Of a DNA stretch of 64,000 nt, positions 1 through 8,257 are shown piece by piece (position 1 is the first letter of the stretch; every line of letters starts with the position of its first letter). A program made the translations under genes and the position numbers. The stretch comes from Amycolatopsis sp. NBC_01488 (GTDB lineage Bacteria; Actinomycetota; Actinomycetes; Mycobacteriales; Pseudonocardiaceae): contig NZ_CP109434.1 of NCBI RefSeq assembly GCF_036227105.1, forward strand, positions 8,404,501 through 8,468,500, written 5' to 3'. The notes beneath the pieces are model-generated. The model searched no databases and was not told where the DNA came from. It worked only from the letters and a program-made list of their open reading frames with translations.

Positions 1-539
1 GCGTAGGCGGGTTCGAGCTGGCCACCGAGCGCGAACTCCGGACGCGTGCAGGCGCGTCCGGGCAGCAGCTGCCACTGCATCTCGGCGGCCAGGGTCAGCC
101 GGGAGGAGCGGCGGGCCTGGATGTAGAGGTCGGTGTCGCGGTCGGCGACGAACAGTTCGTGGGCGACCGCTTCGGCGAACCGCTCGAGTTCCGCCCAGAC
201 GGGTGGTTCCGGTTCCGCCGGCAGGGTGACGGCCAGGATGCCGAGCCGGTCGCCGCGGACGCTGACCGGCAGGTACCCGGTCACGCTCGCGCCCTCGTAC
301 TCGAAGGTCGCCGCCTGGGCGATGAACGCCGCGCCGGGCGTGGTGCCCTCGACCGGGATGGGTTCGTTCGTGTACGGCAGGGTGCTCACCTGGCACAGCT
401 CGGTGAGGGCGTAGTCGGCCATCAGGAGTTCGACGGCGTCGGCGCCGAAGTGCTCGGCCAGCGCCGAGCGCAGCGCGGCGGGCAGGTCGTGGGGTGGAAC
501 ATCACGCAACCGGCGTTCCACCGCCAGGGATCTGTCCAC
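1..539 (-). CDS. SpoIIE-type PP2C phosphatase, N-terminal part (runs off window)
   Basis: The open frame begins at GTG 539 with GGAGG at 546-550 and leaves the window at base 1, so only about 179 residues are visible. The first ~140 residues form a soluble GAF/sensor-like region; the stretch AAEMQWQLLPGR followed by FALGGQLEPAY is the usual lead-in to a SpoIIE/RsbU Ser/Thr phosphatase domain, which would lie outside the window. Such phosphatases dephosphorylate anti-sigma antagonists in partner-switching pathways. It is divergent from the MarR gene and next to a stressosome operon, which fits that role. The catalytic aspartates cannot be checked here. Confidence 0.75.
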   Translation of the reverse strand, partial: MDRSLAVERRLRDVPPHDLPAALRSALAEHFGADAVELLMADYALTELCQVSTLPYTNEPIPVEGTTPGAAFIAQAATFEYEGASVTGYLPVSVRGDRLGILAVTLPAEPEPPVWAELERFAEAVAHELFVADRDTDLYIQARRSSRLTLAAEMQWQLLPGRACTRPEFALGGQLEPAY

Positions 540-559
540 GCCTTGCCTCCTGCTCACGG

Positions 560-585
560 GACCGTGGGCGAAGTGGACCACGGTC
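560..585. promoter_or_regulatory. Inverted repeat in divergent promoter region
   Basis: Perfect 8-bp arms GACCGTGG (560-567) and CCACGGTC (578-585) are separated by 10 bp. The site sits between the divergent SpoIIE phosphatase and MarR starts, so it is a candidate operator for one or both. The binding protein is not known. Confidence 0.4.
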
Positions 586-641
586 GGTCTGTCGAGTGTG
601 CGCCGCTCCGGCGTGCCGGGCTACGGCGATTCGCGTGAGCT

Positions 642-1148
642 GTGCTGCCGGTTCAGCATAGGGATGCGACAGTGGAGCCCGTGGATCGATCCCGCGAGCA
701 GCCGGCCCCGGACGGGACGGCCGCCGTGGTGGAGCTGCCCGAGCTGCTCGAATTTCTCCTCGAGCGGCCGCGCGAGGTGTCTTCCCATCCGCTGTCGGCC
801 GCCCAGCTGCGTGCGGTCGTCGCCTTGGCGCACCACGGCGGGATGAACCTGCGGACGTTGGCCGACGTGCTCGGCTCGACTCCACCGCTGGTCAGCCGGT
901 TGTGCGACCGGTTGGAGGCCGTCGGGTTCCTCGAACGCCTGCCCAGCGCGCGCAGCCGCCGCGAGCTGACGTTGCGCCTGTCCGACCGCGGCCGCGCCTA
1001 CCTGGAGGATCTGCGGCGGCGGCGCCGGGAAAGCGTCCAGCCGGTCCTGGCCAGGATGACCGCCGCCGGGCTGGGCGCACTGGCCGCCGGGCTGCGGGAG
1101 TACCACGCGATCGTCGCCGCGGAGCGGGATGCCGACGGGTCGGCGTGA
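642..1148 (+). CDS. MarR family transcriptional regulator
   Basis: The protein is 168 residues from GTG 642; GTG 681 behind GGAG is an equally good start (155 residues). It has the winged-helix pattern of MarR: helix-turn-helix around LADVLGSTPPLVSRLCDRLE (about residues 71-90), then the wing with SARSRRELTLRLSDRGRAYLE. A DNA-binding repressor or activator is expected. It lies just upstream of the rsbR-S-T operon on the same strand, with a 22-bp palindrome in the gap. Control of the stress operon is inferred from position only; no ligand can be named. Confidence 0.85.
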   Translation: MLPVQHRDATVEPVDRSREQPAPDGTAAVVELPELLEFLLERPREVSSHPLSAAQLRAVVALAHHGGMNLRTLADVLGSTPPLVSRLCDRLEAVGFLERLPSARSRRELTLRLSDRGRAYLEDLRRRRRESVQPVLARMTAAGLGALAAGLREYHAIVAAERDADGSA

Positions 1149-1175
1149 AGTCCCGGCCTTGCACCGGTACGCTCC

Positions 1176-1197
1176 ACTGTTGTTACATGACAACAGT
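1176..1197. promoter_or_regulatory. 22-bp palindrome, candidate MarR operator before the rsb operon
   Basis: Perfect 8-bp arms ACTGTTGT and ACAACAGT flank TACATG. The core TTGT-N6-ACAA matches the size and half-site style bound by MarR dimers. It lies between the end of the MarR gene (1148) and the rsbR start (1243), where a bound repressor would block the stressosome operon. Confidence 0.55.
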
Positions 1198-1242
1198 CCA
1201 CCGGCGTACAGCAGCGCGCGCCCCCGACCGCAGGAGGACCCG

Positions 1243-2112
1243 GTGCCGGGGACCGACGACGCCGCCGTTCGCGACCTGTTGCGGCAGACCCTCGAGGAAG
1301 ACCACACCACCGTGGTCGAGGACTGGGTCCGGCAGCAGCTGGAGAACCCGGGCTCAGCCGACGGTGACCGCGAACTACGCCGCGAGGCCACCGAGCTGCT
1401 GCGGGCGCTGCGAGCGGCGCTGGGCACCACGGTGCCCGTCGGCCGGATCGTGGAGCAGGACGGGGCCGTGCGAGACGCGCTGACGTCGCTGTCGGAGCGC
1501 CGGGCCCGCGCGGGCGCCGAGCCGTCGGCCACCGCGATGGCGATCTTCGCGCTGAAGAGCGCGATGCTGACCGCAATCGAATGCCACAGCGGCGACCCGG
1601 CCGTGCGCTACCGGGCGGCGCTGCTGGTCAACGAGCTGCTCGACCGGGCAGGAGTCCTGTCGTTCGCCGTCTACGTCACCGGGCGCGAACAGATCATCCG
1701 CCAGCAGCACAGCCAGATGCTCGAGCTGTCCACCCCGGTCGTGCAGTTGTGGCGGCACATCCTGGCGGTGCCACTGATCGGCACCCTGGACAGCGCCCGC
1801 ACCCAGGTCGTGATGACGAGCCTCCTGGAAGCCATCCAGGCCCACGAGGCACGCGTGGCGATCATCGACATCACCGGCGTTCCCACCGTCGACACCGCCG
1901 TGGCGCAGCACCTGCTGCAGACCGTCAGCGCCGTCCGGCTGATGGGTGCCGAATGCGTGATCAGCGGCATCCGGCCCTCCATCGCGCAGACCATCACCCA
2001 GCTCGGCATCGACCTCTCGCACATCGTCACCCGCGGCTCGCTCGCCGACGCACTGGCCGCCGCGCTGCAGCTGCTCGGCGATGGCAGCCGTCCCGGTGCG
2101 GTGACGGGGTGA
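1243..2112 (+). CDS. rsbR: RsbR-type stressosome scaffold protein (RsbRD-like sensor + STAS)
   Basis: Start GTG 1243 follows AGGAGG at 1232-1237, giving 289 residues. The N-terminal ~150 residues are an alpha-helical sensor of the RsbRD/globin-like kind. The C-terminal STAS domain holds DITGVPTVDTAVAQHLLQT and GIRPSIAQT, which carry the threonines that RsbT phosphorylates in known RsbR proteins. RsbR and RsbS form the stressosome that holds the kinase RsbT until stress releases it. The stop overlaps the rsbS start (GTGA), so translation is coupled. The ligand of the sensor domain cannot be read from sequence. Confidence 0.93.
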   Translation: MPGTDDAAVRDLLRQTLEEDHTTVVEDWVRQQLENPGSADGDRELRREATELLRALRAALGTTVPVGRIVEQDGAVRDALTSLSERRARAGAEPSATAMAIFALKSAMLTAIECHSGDPAVRYRAALLVNELLDRAGVLSFAVYVTGREQIIRQQHSQMLELSTPVVQLWRHILAVPLIGTLDSARTQVVMTSLLEAIQAHEARVAIIDITGVPTVDTAVAQHLLQTVSAVRLMGAECVISGIRPSIAQTITQLGIDLSHIVTRGSLADALAAALQLLGDGSRPGAVTG

Positions 2113-2501
2113 GCGCCGGCCTGCCGATCCTGCGGCTCGGCGACATCCTGCTCAGCGGCCTGGTGAGCGATCTGGACGACAAGACCGCGCTCGCCGTCAC
2201 CGACGAACTCACCACCCGGATCGCCGACGAGGGCATCCGCGGCGTGATCATCGACATCTCCCGGCTGGAGATCATCGACTCCTTCGTCGCCCGCGTGCTC
2301 ATGCAACTGGCCGACTCGGGCCGCCTCCTGGGCGCGCGGATGATCGTGGCGGGCATGCGCCCGGCCGTCGCGCTGACCCTGACCGAGCTCGGGCTGCAGC
2401 TCACCGGCGTCCGGACCGCGCTCAACGCCGAACAGGCGATGGAGCTGCTGGGCTGGCGCCGTCCCGCCGAGGCCGCCGAAGAGGCGCCTCATGCGCCCTG
2501 A
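2109..2501 (+). CDS. rsbS: RsbS stressosome STAS protein
   Basis: A 130-residue single STAS domain starting at GTG 2109, overlapping the rsbR stop by four bases. DISRLEIIDSFVARVLMQL contains the conserved serine (IIDSF) that RsbT phosphorylates in RsbS. The protein is the core antagonist that sequesters RsbT in the stressosome. The last ~15 residues form an Ala/Glu-rich tail overlapping the rsbT start by 11 bp. The order rsbR-rsbS-rsbT is the classical stressosome module. Confidence 0.93.
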   Translation: MSAGLPILRLGDILLSGLVSDLDDKTALAVTDELTTRIADEGIRGVIIDISRLEIIDSFVARVLMQLADSGRLLGARMIVAGMRPAVALTLTELGLQLTGVRTALNAEQAMELLGWRRPAEAAEEAPHAP

Positions 2502-2928
2502 CGAACTCACCGATCCCGAACACGACATCCCGCCCGGAGAACACCTCATCCGGGCCGAAGAAGACCTACTCACCGCCCGCCACGCCGTACGGGCCGCCGC
2601 GGTCGCCGCCGGGTTCACGATCGTCGACCAGACGAAGATCGTCACCGCGGCCAGCGAACTGGTCCGCAACGCCTACATCCACGGCGGCGGCGGCACGTTG
2701 ACGATCTCGGTCCTGCGCGACGACCGCGGCCGGGTCGGGCTGCGGCTGCGAGTCCGCGACAACGGCCCCGGCATCCCCGACGTCGAACAGGCGATGACCG
2801 ACGGGTTCAGCACCGGCGCCGGGCTGGGCCACGGCCTCGGCGGCACCCGCCGCCTGGTCGACGACTTCCACCTCGACATCGGCCCCGGCCGCGGCACCGC
2901 CGTCACGATCGCGCGCTGGAAGCCATGA
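2491..2928 (+). CDS. rsbT: RsbT serine/threonine kinase (HATPase)
   Basis: The 145-residue protein is a GHKL ATPase: N box ELVRNAYIHGGGG, G1 box RVRDNGPGIPD and G2 box GAGLGHGLGGTRR. In the stressosome it phosphorylates RsbS and RsbR, is released, and then activates an RsbU-type phosphatase, which the gene at 3941 would supply. It overlaps rsbS by 11 bp and the next gene by 4 bp, so stoichiometry is likely set by coupled translation. Confidence 0.93.
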   Translation: MRPDELTDPEHDIPPGEHLIRAEEDLLTARHAVRAAAVAAGFTIVDQTKIVTAASELVRNAYIHGGGGTLTISVLRDDRGRVGLRLRVRDNGPGIPDVEQAMTDGFSTGAGLGHGLGGTRRLVDDFHLDIGPGRGTAVTIARWKP

Positions 2929-3941
2929 GCGGCATCGTGGTCCCGACACCATCGCGGCACGTGCGCATCGACCACGCCAGCGCCGTCTACGCCGCCACCC
3001 GCGCCGCCCGCGAAACCGGCCGGGCAGCCGGGCTGCCGGACGTGCTCACCGAACGCGCCGCGGTGGTCACCTCGGAGCTGGCCGGCAATCTGGACAAGCA
3101 CGCGGTCAACGGATCGGTGGTCGTGCAGCGGGCCACGACCGGGCTCGGCATCGACGTCCTGGCCGCCGACGACGGCCCCGGGATGACCGACCTCGAGCAC
3201 TGGCTGCTCGACGGCAACACGACCACCGCCACCCTCGGCACCGGCCTCGGCGCGGTGAAGCGGATGGCGACCGTGTTCCGGATCCGCTCGGCGCCAGGCA
3301 GCGGAACCATCGCCGCCGCCCGCGTCCTGGCTCCGGGGACACCGGCCGGGCGCGCCGCCGCGATGGCGCATTTCTGCCTGCCCCGCGAAGGCGAGAGCGT
3401 GTGCGGCGACGCGGTCGCCATCGCGGAGACGTCCGGCAGCCAGACCGCCGTCGTCGCCGACGGGCTCGGCCACGGACCCGACGCCGCGGAAGCCGCCGAC
3501 GTCGCGCTCAGCGTGTTCGCCCAGAATCCGGACCGGCCACTGGCCCACCAGATCGCGAGCATGCACCGCGCCCTGCGGGCCACCCGCGGCGCCGCGATCG
3601 CATTGGCGCGGATCACGCCGCGGCGGCTCGAGTTCTGCGGCATCGGCAACGTCATCGGGACGACGCTGAACGGGAGGAGCCGACCGGGGCTGCTGCTCAG
3701 CATCCCGGGAATCGTCGGGTTCACCTCGCCGGTCGCCCAGGTCCGGCAGGCGCCCCTCGCCGACGGCGACGTCGTCGTCCTGCACACCGACGGAATCGAC
3801 CCCGGCTGGCGGACCGCCGGCGACCACGTTGCGGCGCGGCCCGGCGACGCGCTGCTGCTGGCGGCCGAACTGGCCCACCGCCACCGCAACCCGCGCGACG
3901 ACGCCGCCGTGATCGCCCTGCACCCCGACCGGATCACCTGA
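2925..3941 (+). CDS. Fused RsbT-like ATPase and RsbX-like PP2C phosphatase
   Basis: The 338-residue protein has two domains. Residues ~1-135 are a second GHKL ATPase with N box TSELAGNLDKHAV, G1 ADDGPGMTD and G2 GTGLGAVKRMA. Residues ~145-338 are a short SpoIIE/RsbX-type PP2C phosphatase with CGDAVA, VVADGLGHG and a late HTDGID motif. RsbX resets stressosomes by dephosphorylating RsbR and RsbS, so this fusion may combine kinase and reset phosphatase in one chain. It starts at ATG 2925, overlapping rsbT (ATGA). Whether both halves are active was not tested. Confidence 0.88.
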   Translation: MSGIVVPTPSRHVRIDHASAVYAATRAARETGRAAGLPDVLTERAAVVTSELAGNLDKHAVNGSVVVQRATTGLGIDVLAADDGPGMTDLEHWLLDGNTTTATLGTGLGAVKRMATVFRIRSAPGSGTIAAARVLAPGTPAGRAAAMAHFCLPREGESVCGDAVAIAETSGSQTAVVADGLGHGPDAAEAADVALSVFAQNPDRPLAHQIASMHRALRATRGAAIALARITPRRLEFCGIGNVIGTTLNGRSRPGLLLSIPGIVGFTSPVAQVRQAPLADGDVVVLHTDGIDPGWRTAGDHVAARPGDALLLAAELAHRHRNPRDDAAVIALHPDRIT

Positions 3942-5152
3942 TGCATCCCGGACTCGCGCGGATCCGCCGGGACCTCCGCACCGCCTGCGGCGACGCCGGG
4001 GTGCCGGCCGGTGACCGCGCCCGCCTGGTCCTCGCCGCGACCGTGCTCGCCGAACCGGCCGTCGAGGCCGGTCAGGAGATCCTCGTCGAGACCACCACGG
4101 CGGAGCGCCGGCTGGCCGTCACCTTGCGTCTCGCGGCGCCGGTCGGGCAGGCCCGGCGCAACAGCCTGCCGTTGCTGCCCGACGCCGGGGACGACGCGAC
4201 CCTCACCTGGCACCTCGCCACGGGTCCTGCCCCGCACCCCGCACCGGCCGACGACGACGCGGCCACCCGCGAGGAGATGCTCGCGCTGATCGCCCGCGCC
4301 GACGCCCTCACCCAGGAACAGCGGGAGCTCAAACACGAACTCGCCGAAACCAACAGCGGCGTCCTCGCGATGTACGTCGAGCTCGAAGAACGGGACGAAC
4401 AGCTCCGCCGCGCGCACGCGATCATCTTCCGCGAGCTGGAAGACGCGCTGCGCCCGCCGCCGCCGGCGGTGCCGGGGTTGGAGCTGGCGGTGCAGTATTC
4501 CCCGACCGACCCGGATTCCCCGACCGGCGGCGACCTCTACGACTGGTTCGTCCTGCCCGACGGCCACCTGCACGTGACGCTGGTCGACGCGGTCGGCCAC
4601 GGCGTCACCTCGACCCGGCACGCCCTCACCGTCACCCACGCCATCCGCACCCTCGCGCTGGAAGGCCACCCGTTCGCCGACCTCGTCGCCCGCGCCGCCG
4701 ACACCCTCGCCGCGATCGAACCGGGCTTGATGGCCACCGTGCTGCTGGCCCGCATCGACCCCGTGACCGGAAACATGGCCCTGGCCAACGGAAGTCACCC
4801 GCCGCCGATGCTGGTCACCACGACCGGGGACACCCGGCTGCTGCATTCGCCGGTCATCGGCCGCGGCGTCGGTTTCCCCGACCCCGGCACTCCCCTGCTC
4901 GTCCACCACACGCTGGGCCCCGGCGACACCGTGGTGCTCTACACCGACGGCCTCGTCGAAAGCCGCCGCGACCTCGACGAAGGCCAAGCACGGCTCCTCG
5001 CCCACGCCGCCGCGCACGCCCGGCACCCGATCGCCGCGCTGCCGGCCGAGCTGGTGACCCGGATGCACGACGTCGTCCTGCACGCCGACGACACCGTCGT
5101 GCTCGCCCTCCGCCGAGCGTCCGCGAAGACCGACGGCACGGACCCGAGCTGA
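3941..5152 (+). CDS. RsbU-type SpoIIE PP2C phosphatase with coiled coil
   Basis: The 403-residue protein starts at ATG 3941, one base into the previous stop. An N-terminal region of unclear fold (~1-105) is followed by a Glu/Leu-rich coiled coil (~110-165, LKHELAETN...LEERDEQLRRAH) and a SpoIIE phosphatase domain with GGDLYDWF, LVDAVGHG and VLYTDGLVE, which carry the metal-binding aspartates. It is the expected output phosphatase that released RsbT activates, leading to sigma factor release. The coiled coil probably relays the signal. Confidence 0.9.
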   Translation: MHPGLARIRRDLRTACGDAGVPAGDRARLVLAATVLAEPAVEAGQEILVETTTAERRLAVTLRLAAPVGQARRNSLPLLPDAGDDATLTWHLATGPAPHPAPADDDAATREEMLALIARADALTQEQRELKHELAETNSGVLAMYVELEERDEQLRRAHAIIFRELEDALRPPPPAVPGLELAVQYSPTDPDSPTGGDLYDWFVLPDGHLHVTLVDAVGHGVTSTRHALTVTHAIRTLALEGHPFADLVARAADTLAAIEPGLMATVLLARIDPVTGNMALANGSHPPPMLVTTTGDTRLLHSPVIGRGVGFPDPGTPLLVHHTLGPGDTVVLYTDGLVESRRDLDEGQARLLAHAAAHARHPIAALPAELVTRMHDVVLHADDTVVLALRRASAKTDGTDPS

Positions 5153-5202
5153 CACATCTCGAACCCGAGCGAGAGCGAACACGGCGCGGTTACCGGCACC
5201 TG

Positions 5203-5218
5203 TTCGAGTCAGCTCGAA
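5203..5218 (+). terminator. Hairpin after the stressosome operon
   Basis: TTCGAG and CTCGAA form a 6-bp stem with a 4-nt loop, 50 bp after the phosphatase stop, followed by AAAAGCTTG but no U-tract. A weak terminator or processing hairpin is possible. Confidence 0.3.
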
Positions 5219-5282
5219 AAGCTTGTCCCTGTTGATCATGGTCCCTGACGTCGCCCCTGCAAGTGCTCCACGACCATGGAGC

Positions 5283-5325
5283 GGCGAAAGCACATTTGCG
5301 TCAATGGGCAGGAGATGCTTTCGCC
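5283..5325. promoter_or_regulatory. 10-bp perfect inverted repeat before a truncated gene
   Basis: Arms GGCGAAAGCA (5283-5292) and TGCTTTCGCC (5316-5325) are separated by 23 bp. They lie about 30 bp upstream of the ATG of a truncated secreted-protein gene (5355). It may be that gene's old operator or an RNA hairpin of its leader. Confidence 0.4.
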
Positions 5326-5354
5326 GATGAACTCGCGAGAGGACTACCGAGGAA

Positions 5355-5441
5355 ATGCGATTCACTGGAGCCAAGCTCGTTTCCGCAGGGTTCGCCTGCG
5401 CCGCGGTGCTGACCACGGTAGCGGCCGGCACCGCCGGGGGT
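5355..5441 (+). pseudogene. Remnant of a secreted protein gene: signal peptide only
   Basis: GAGGA precedes ATG 5355, and the first 29 codons read as a clean signal peptide: MRFTGAKLV, a hydrophobic stretch SAGFACAAVLTTV and AAGTAGG. From about base 5441 the frame runs antisense through the convergent iron-sulfur subunit gene and no longer makes sense as protein. The visible part is therefore a promoter, ribosome site and signal peptide with the mature protein lost. A short natural ORF is less likely, because the frame continues 55 codons into antisense sequence. Confidence 0.5.
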
Positions 5442-5917
5442 CACATGTTCTTCGCGCCCGCCTTCACCGCCTCGCGGATCCGGGCGTACGTGCCGCAGCG
5501 GCAGATGTTGCGGATCTCGTCCAGGTCGGCGTCCGTGATCTCGCGGCCGGCCGCCGTGGCCTGGCGGACCTTGGCCACCGCGGCCATGATCTGGCCCGGC
5601 TGGCAGTAGCCGCACTGGGCGACGTCCATCTCCAGCCACGCCTCCTGCATCGGGTGCAGGTCCTTGCCCACCGTCGCGGGCAGGCCCTCGATCGTCGTGA
5701 TCTCGTCGGACTCCTTGATGTCGGCCACCCGCACCGAGCACGGGTTGAACGCCTTGCCGTTGATGTGGCTGGTGCACGCCTTGCAGACGTCGAGCCCGCA
5801 GCCGTACTTCGGGCCGGTGATGCCCAGCAGGTCGCGCAGGACCCACAGCAGCCGGACGTCGTCGTCGGCGTCGACGGTGACCACGCGGCCGTTGACCTTC
5901 AGGGTGTGTTGCGGCAC
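5441..5917 (-). CDS. (2Fe-2S) subunit of a molybdenum hydroxylase (isoquinoline 1-oxidoreductase alpha type)
   Basis: The 158-residue protein has a plant-type ferredoxin domain with CGLDVCKAC and a later Cys (about residues 40-60), then the [2Fe-2S]-binding helical domain with CGYCQPGQ and CRCGTY. These eight cysteines are the signature of the small subunit of xanthine dehydrogenase-family enzymes. It passes electrons from the molybdenum cofactor in the large subunit encoded just upstream on the same strand (10-bp gap). There is no FAD subunit gene, so electrons probably go to a membrane or cytochrome acceptor, as in IorAB-type enzymes. Confidence 0.9.
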   Translation of the reverse strand: MPQHTLKVNGRVVTVDADDDVRLLWVLRDLLGITGPKYGCGLDVCKACTSHINGKAFNPCSVRVADIKESDEITTIEGLPATVGKDLHPMQEAWLEMDVAQCGYCQPGQIMAAVAKVRQATAAGREITDADLDEIRNICRCGTYARIREAVKAGAKNM

Positions 5918-5926
5918 GGCGTGCTC

Positions 5927-8257
5927 CTAGTAGGCGTAGTCGAGGCCGTCGGTCGGCGACGGCGGCGTGGACGGCTGCACCGGCAGGGGCTCGAAGCTGA
6001 GCGTGCCGTGGTTGATCGGGAACGTCGTCGGCATCTTGCCGACGGCGCGGGCGTAGGCGCAGGCGACGGCGGCGAACGACGGCGCCACCGCCAGCTCGCC
6101 CGCGCCGCTGGGGCTGGCCGAGGTGTTCGGCATGACGACGACCTGCGTCTCGGGCGGGGTGTTCCACTCCCGCGTGTAGAAGTAGTTGTCCCAGCTGCCT
6201 TCCAGCGGGAGCCCGTCCTTGATGTGCAGGCTCGAGGTGAGGCACATCGCGATGCCGTCGTTGAGGCCGCCGATCATCTGCGCCTCGAGGCCGCGCGGGT
6301 TGATCGCGAAGCCGGGGTCGACGACGACGAGCGCCTTCGTCACCCGCGGGCCGGTGACGCCGTCGCGGACCTTGCGGTTGACCGTCTCCGGCCGGCAGTC
6401 GATCTCCACCAGCACCGCGACCGCGCCGCGGTACTCCGAGTGCAGCGCGATCCCCTGCGCCACCCCGGCGGGCAGCGAGCGGCCCCAGTTCCCGACCTGG
6501 ACGGCCTTGTCGAGCACCGCGCGCAGCCGGTCGTCCTTGAGGAACTCGCGGCGGAACGCGACCGGGTCCTTGCCGAACTTCTTCGCCAGCTGGTCGACGA
6601 CGAGCTCTTCGGCGGTGACCACGTTGGGCGAGTAGATGTTGCGCATGCTGCCGGTGTTGAACTTCAGCGGGATCTCGTTGAGCAGCTGGGTCGTGACGCC
6701 GAAGTTGTACGGCGAGGACTGGCTGAGCAGGAAGATCGACTCGGCGAAGCTGAGGTTGCCGCCGATCGGGAGCTGCGCGGCGTACGAGGTGATCATCTCG
6801 CCCAGCCCGTGGCTGAACTCCGTCTGCACGCTCGTGTGGCGCTGTTCGAAGCTGACGACGTTGCCCAGCAGGTAGGTCGCCCGCACCCGCGACACGCACA
6901 TCGGGTGGGCCCGGCCCTGGCGGAAGTCGTCGGTGCGCGACCACATCAGCTTGACCGGCTTGCCCATCTTCTGCGACGCCTCGGCCGCTTCGGCGGCGGC
7001 GTCGTGGAAGAGGTGCCGCCCGAACGAGCCGCCGCCCTGGCTGACGTGCACGGTGACCGCGTCCTGCGGCAGCCCCAGCTGCTTGGCGATGTCCGCCTGG
7101 GCGACGATCGGCACCTTCACGCACGACCAGATCTCCGCGCGGTCGGCGCGGACGTCGGCGATCGCGGCGCCGGTCTCCAGGGGGCTGTTGCTGGCGAAGG
7201 CGAAGGTGAACTCGGCGTCGATGTACTGGTCGAGCAGGCCGGGGACGGCCATCGGCAGCTGCGCGGCCTTGAGCTTCTTGAGCACGGTCGCGTCGGATTC
7301 GCCGTCGACCGTGCCGGGTCCCCACGTCACCTTCAGCGCCCGGATCGCGTCGATGCACTGGCCGAACGTGCGGCCGCGCACCGCGACGCCGTGGGAGATC
7401 GCGGCGACGTCGGTGATCCCGGGCATCGCCTCGACCTCGGCGGCGTTGAGGACCGCGCGCGGGGTGCCGTTGATCGTGGGCGGCCGGGCGACCATGGTCG
7501 GCAGCGCGCCCGGGACGTCGAGGTCGAGGGTGAACTGCTTGCGGCCGGTGACCGCGGCGTGGGCGTCGAGGCGGTTCTGCGGCGTGCCGAGCACCGTGAA
7601 CTGCGACTGCGGCTTGAGCGTCGCCGCGACGCTGATCGTCGTGGCGGAGGCGGCGGCCTTCGCCAGGGAGCCGTAGCTCGCCGTGCGGCCGCCGGAGCCG
7701 CGCACGACCCCGCCGGACGTCGTCAGCTGCGACGCCGGCACGCCCCACTGCGCGGCGGCCGCGGCGACCAGCCGCTGCCGGGCGATCGCCGAGGCGGTCC
7801 GGACCGGCGTGTAGATGCTGCGCATCGAGTTGGAGCCGCCGGTCAGCTGGTTCATCAGCAGCTCGGGCCGGGCGTCGGCGAGCGTGACGTCGATCTTGTC
7901 CAGCGGGAGGTCGAGCTCCTCGGCGATCATCATCGCCACGGCGGTGGTCATGCCCTGGCCGACCTCGGTGCGCGGCACGGCGAACGCGGCCCGGCCGTCG
8001 GCGCCGACCTGGACGGTGATCAGGCCGGACGTGGGCAGCGCGGCGAGGTTCTGCAGGTCGCCCAGGTCGAAGATGTCTTCGGGCTGCGGGAGCGACGGGA
8101 TCGCCGCGGCGGCTTCACCTGGCGCCAGCTCCGCGGCGCCGACCTGCGCGGCGACGGCGAGAGTCGGGGCGGCGAGCACGAAGCCGAGGAAGCGGCGGCG
8201 GGCCATCGAGCGCGGCTCGGACCCGGGTGGGGGGACGGACGGGTCGTGTTCGGGCAT
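5927..8257 (-). CDS. Tat-exported molybdopterin-binding aldehyde oxidase/xanthine dehydrogenase-family subunit (IorB-like)
   Basis: From ATG 8257 the product has 776 residues (the frame is open to 8335). It begins with MARRRFLGF followed by a hydrophobic stretch and AQVGAAE, a Tat signal, so the folded cofactor-loaded enzyme is exported. Cofactor-binding motifs include EVGQGMTTAVAMMIAEEL and GGSFGRHLFHDAA, with GAGELAVAPSFAAVACA near the end, typical of single-chain IorB-type subunits with a duplicated binding domain. It oxidises an aldehyde or N-heteroaromatic substrate by hydroxylation; the substrate cannot be named. The small subunit has no signal and would be co-exported. Confidence 0.88.
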   Translation of the reverse strand: MPEHDPSVPPPGSEPRSMARRRFLGFVLAAPTLAVAAQVGAAELAPGEAAAAIPSLPQPEDIFDLGDLQNLAALPTSGLITVQVGADGRAAFAVPRTEVGQGMTTAVAMMIAEELDLPLDKIDVTLADARPELLMNQLTGGSNSMRSIYTPVRTASAIARQRLVAAAAAQWGVPASQLTTSGGVVRGSGGRTASYGSLAKAAASATTISVAATLKPQSQFTVLGTPQNRLDAHAAVTGRKQFTLDLDVPGALPTMVARPPTINGTPRAVLNAAEVEAMPGITDVAAISHGVAVRGRTFGQCIDAIRALKVTWGPGTVDGESDATVLKKLKAAQLPMAVPGLLDQYIDAEFTFAFASNSPLETGAAIADVRADRAEIWSCVKVPIVAQADIAKQLGLPQDAVTVHVSQGGGSFGRHLFHDAAAEAAEASQKMGKPVKLMWSRTDDFRQGRAHPMCVSRVRATYLLGNVVSFEQRHTSVQTEFSHGLGEMITSYAAQLPIGGNLSFAESIFLLSQSSPYNFGVTTQLLNEIPLKFNTGSMRNIYSPNVVTAEELVVDQLAKKFGKDPVAFRREFLKDDRLRAVLDKAVQVGNWGRSLPAGVAQGIALHSEYRGAVAVLVEIDCRPETVNRKVRDGVTGPRVTKALVVVDPGFAINPRGLEAQMIGGLNDGIAMCLTSSLHIKDGLPLEGSWDNYFYTREWNTPPETQVVVMPNTSASPSGAGELAVAPSFAAVACAYARAVGKMPTTFPINHGTLSFEPLPVQPSTPPSPTDGLDYAY

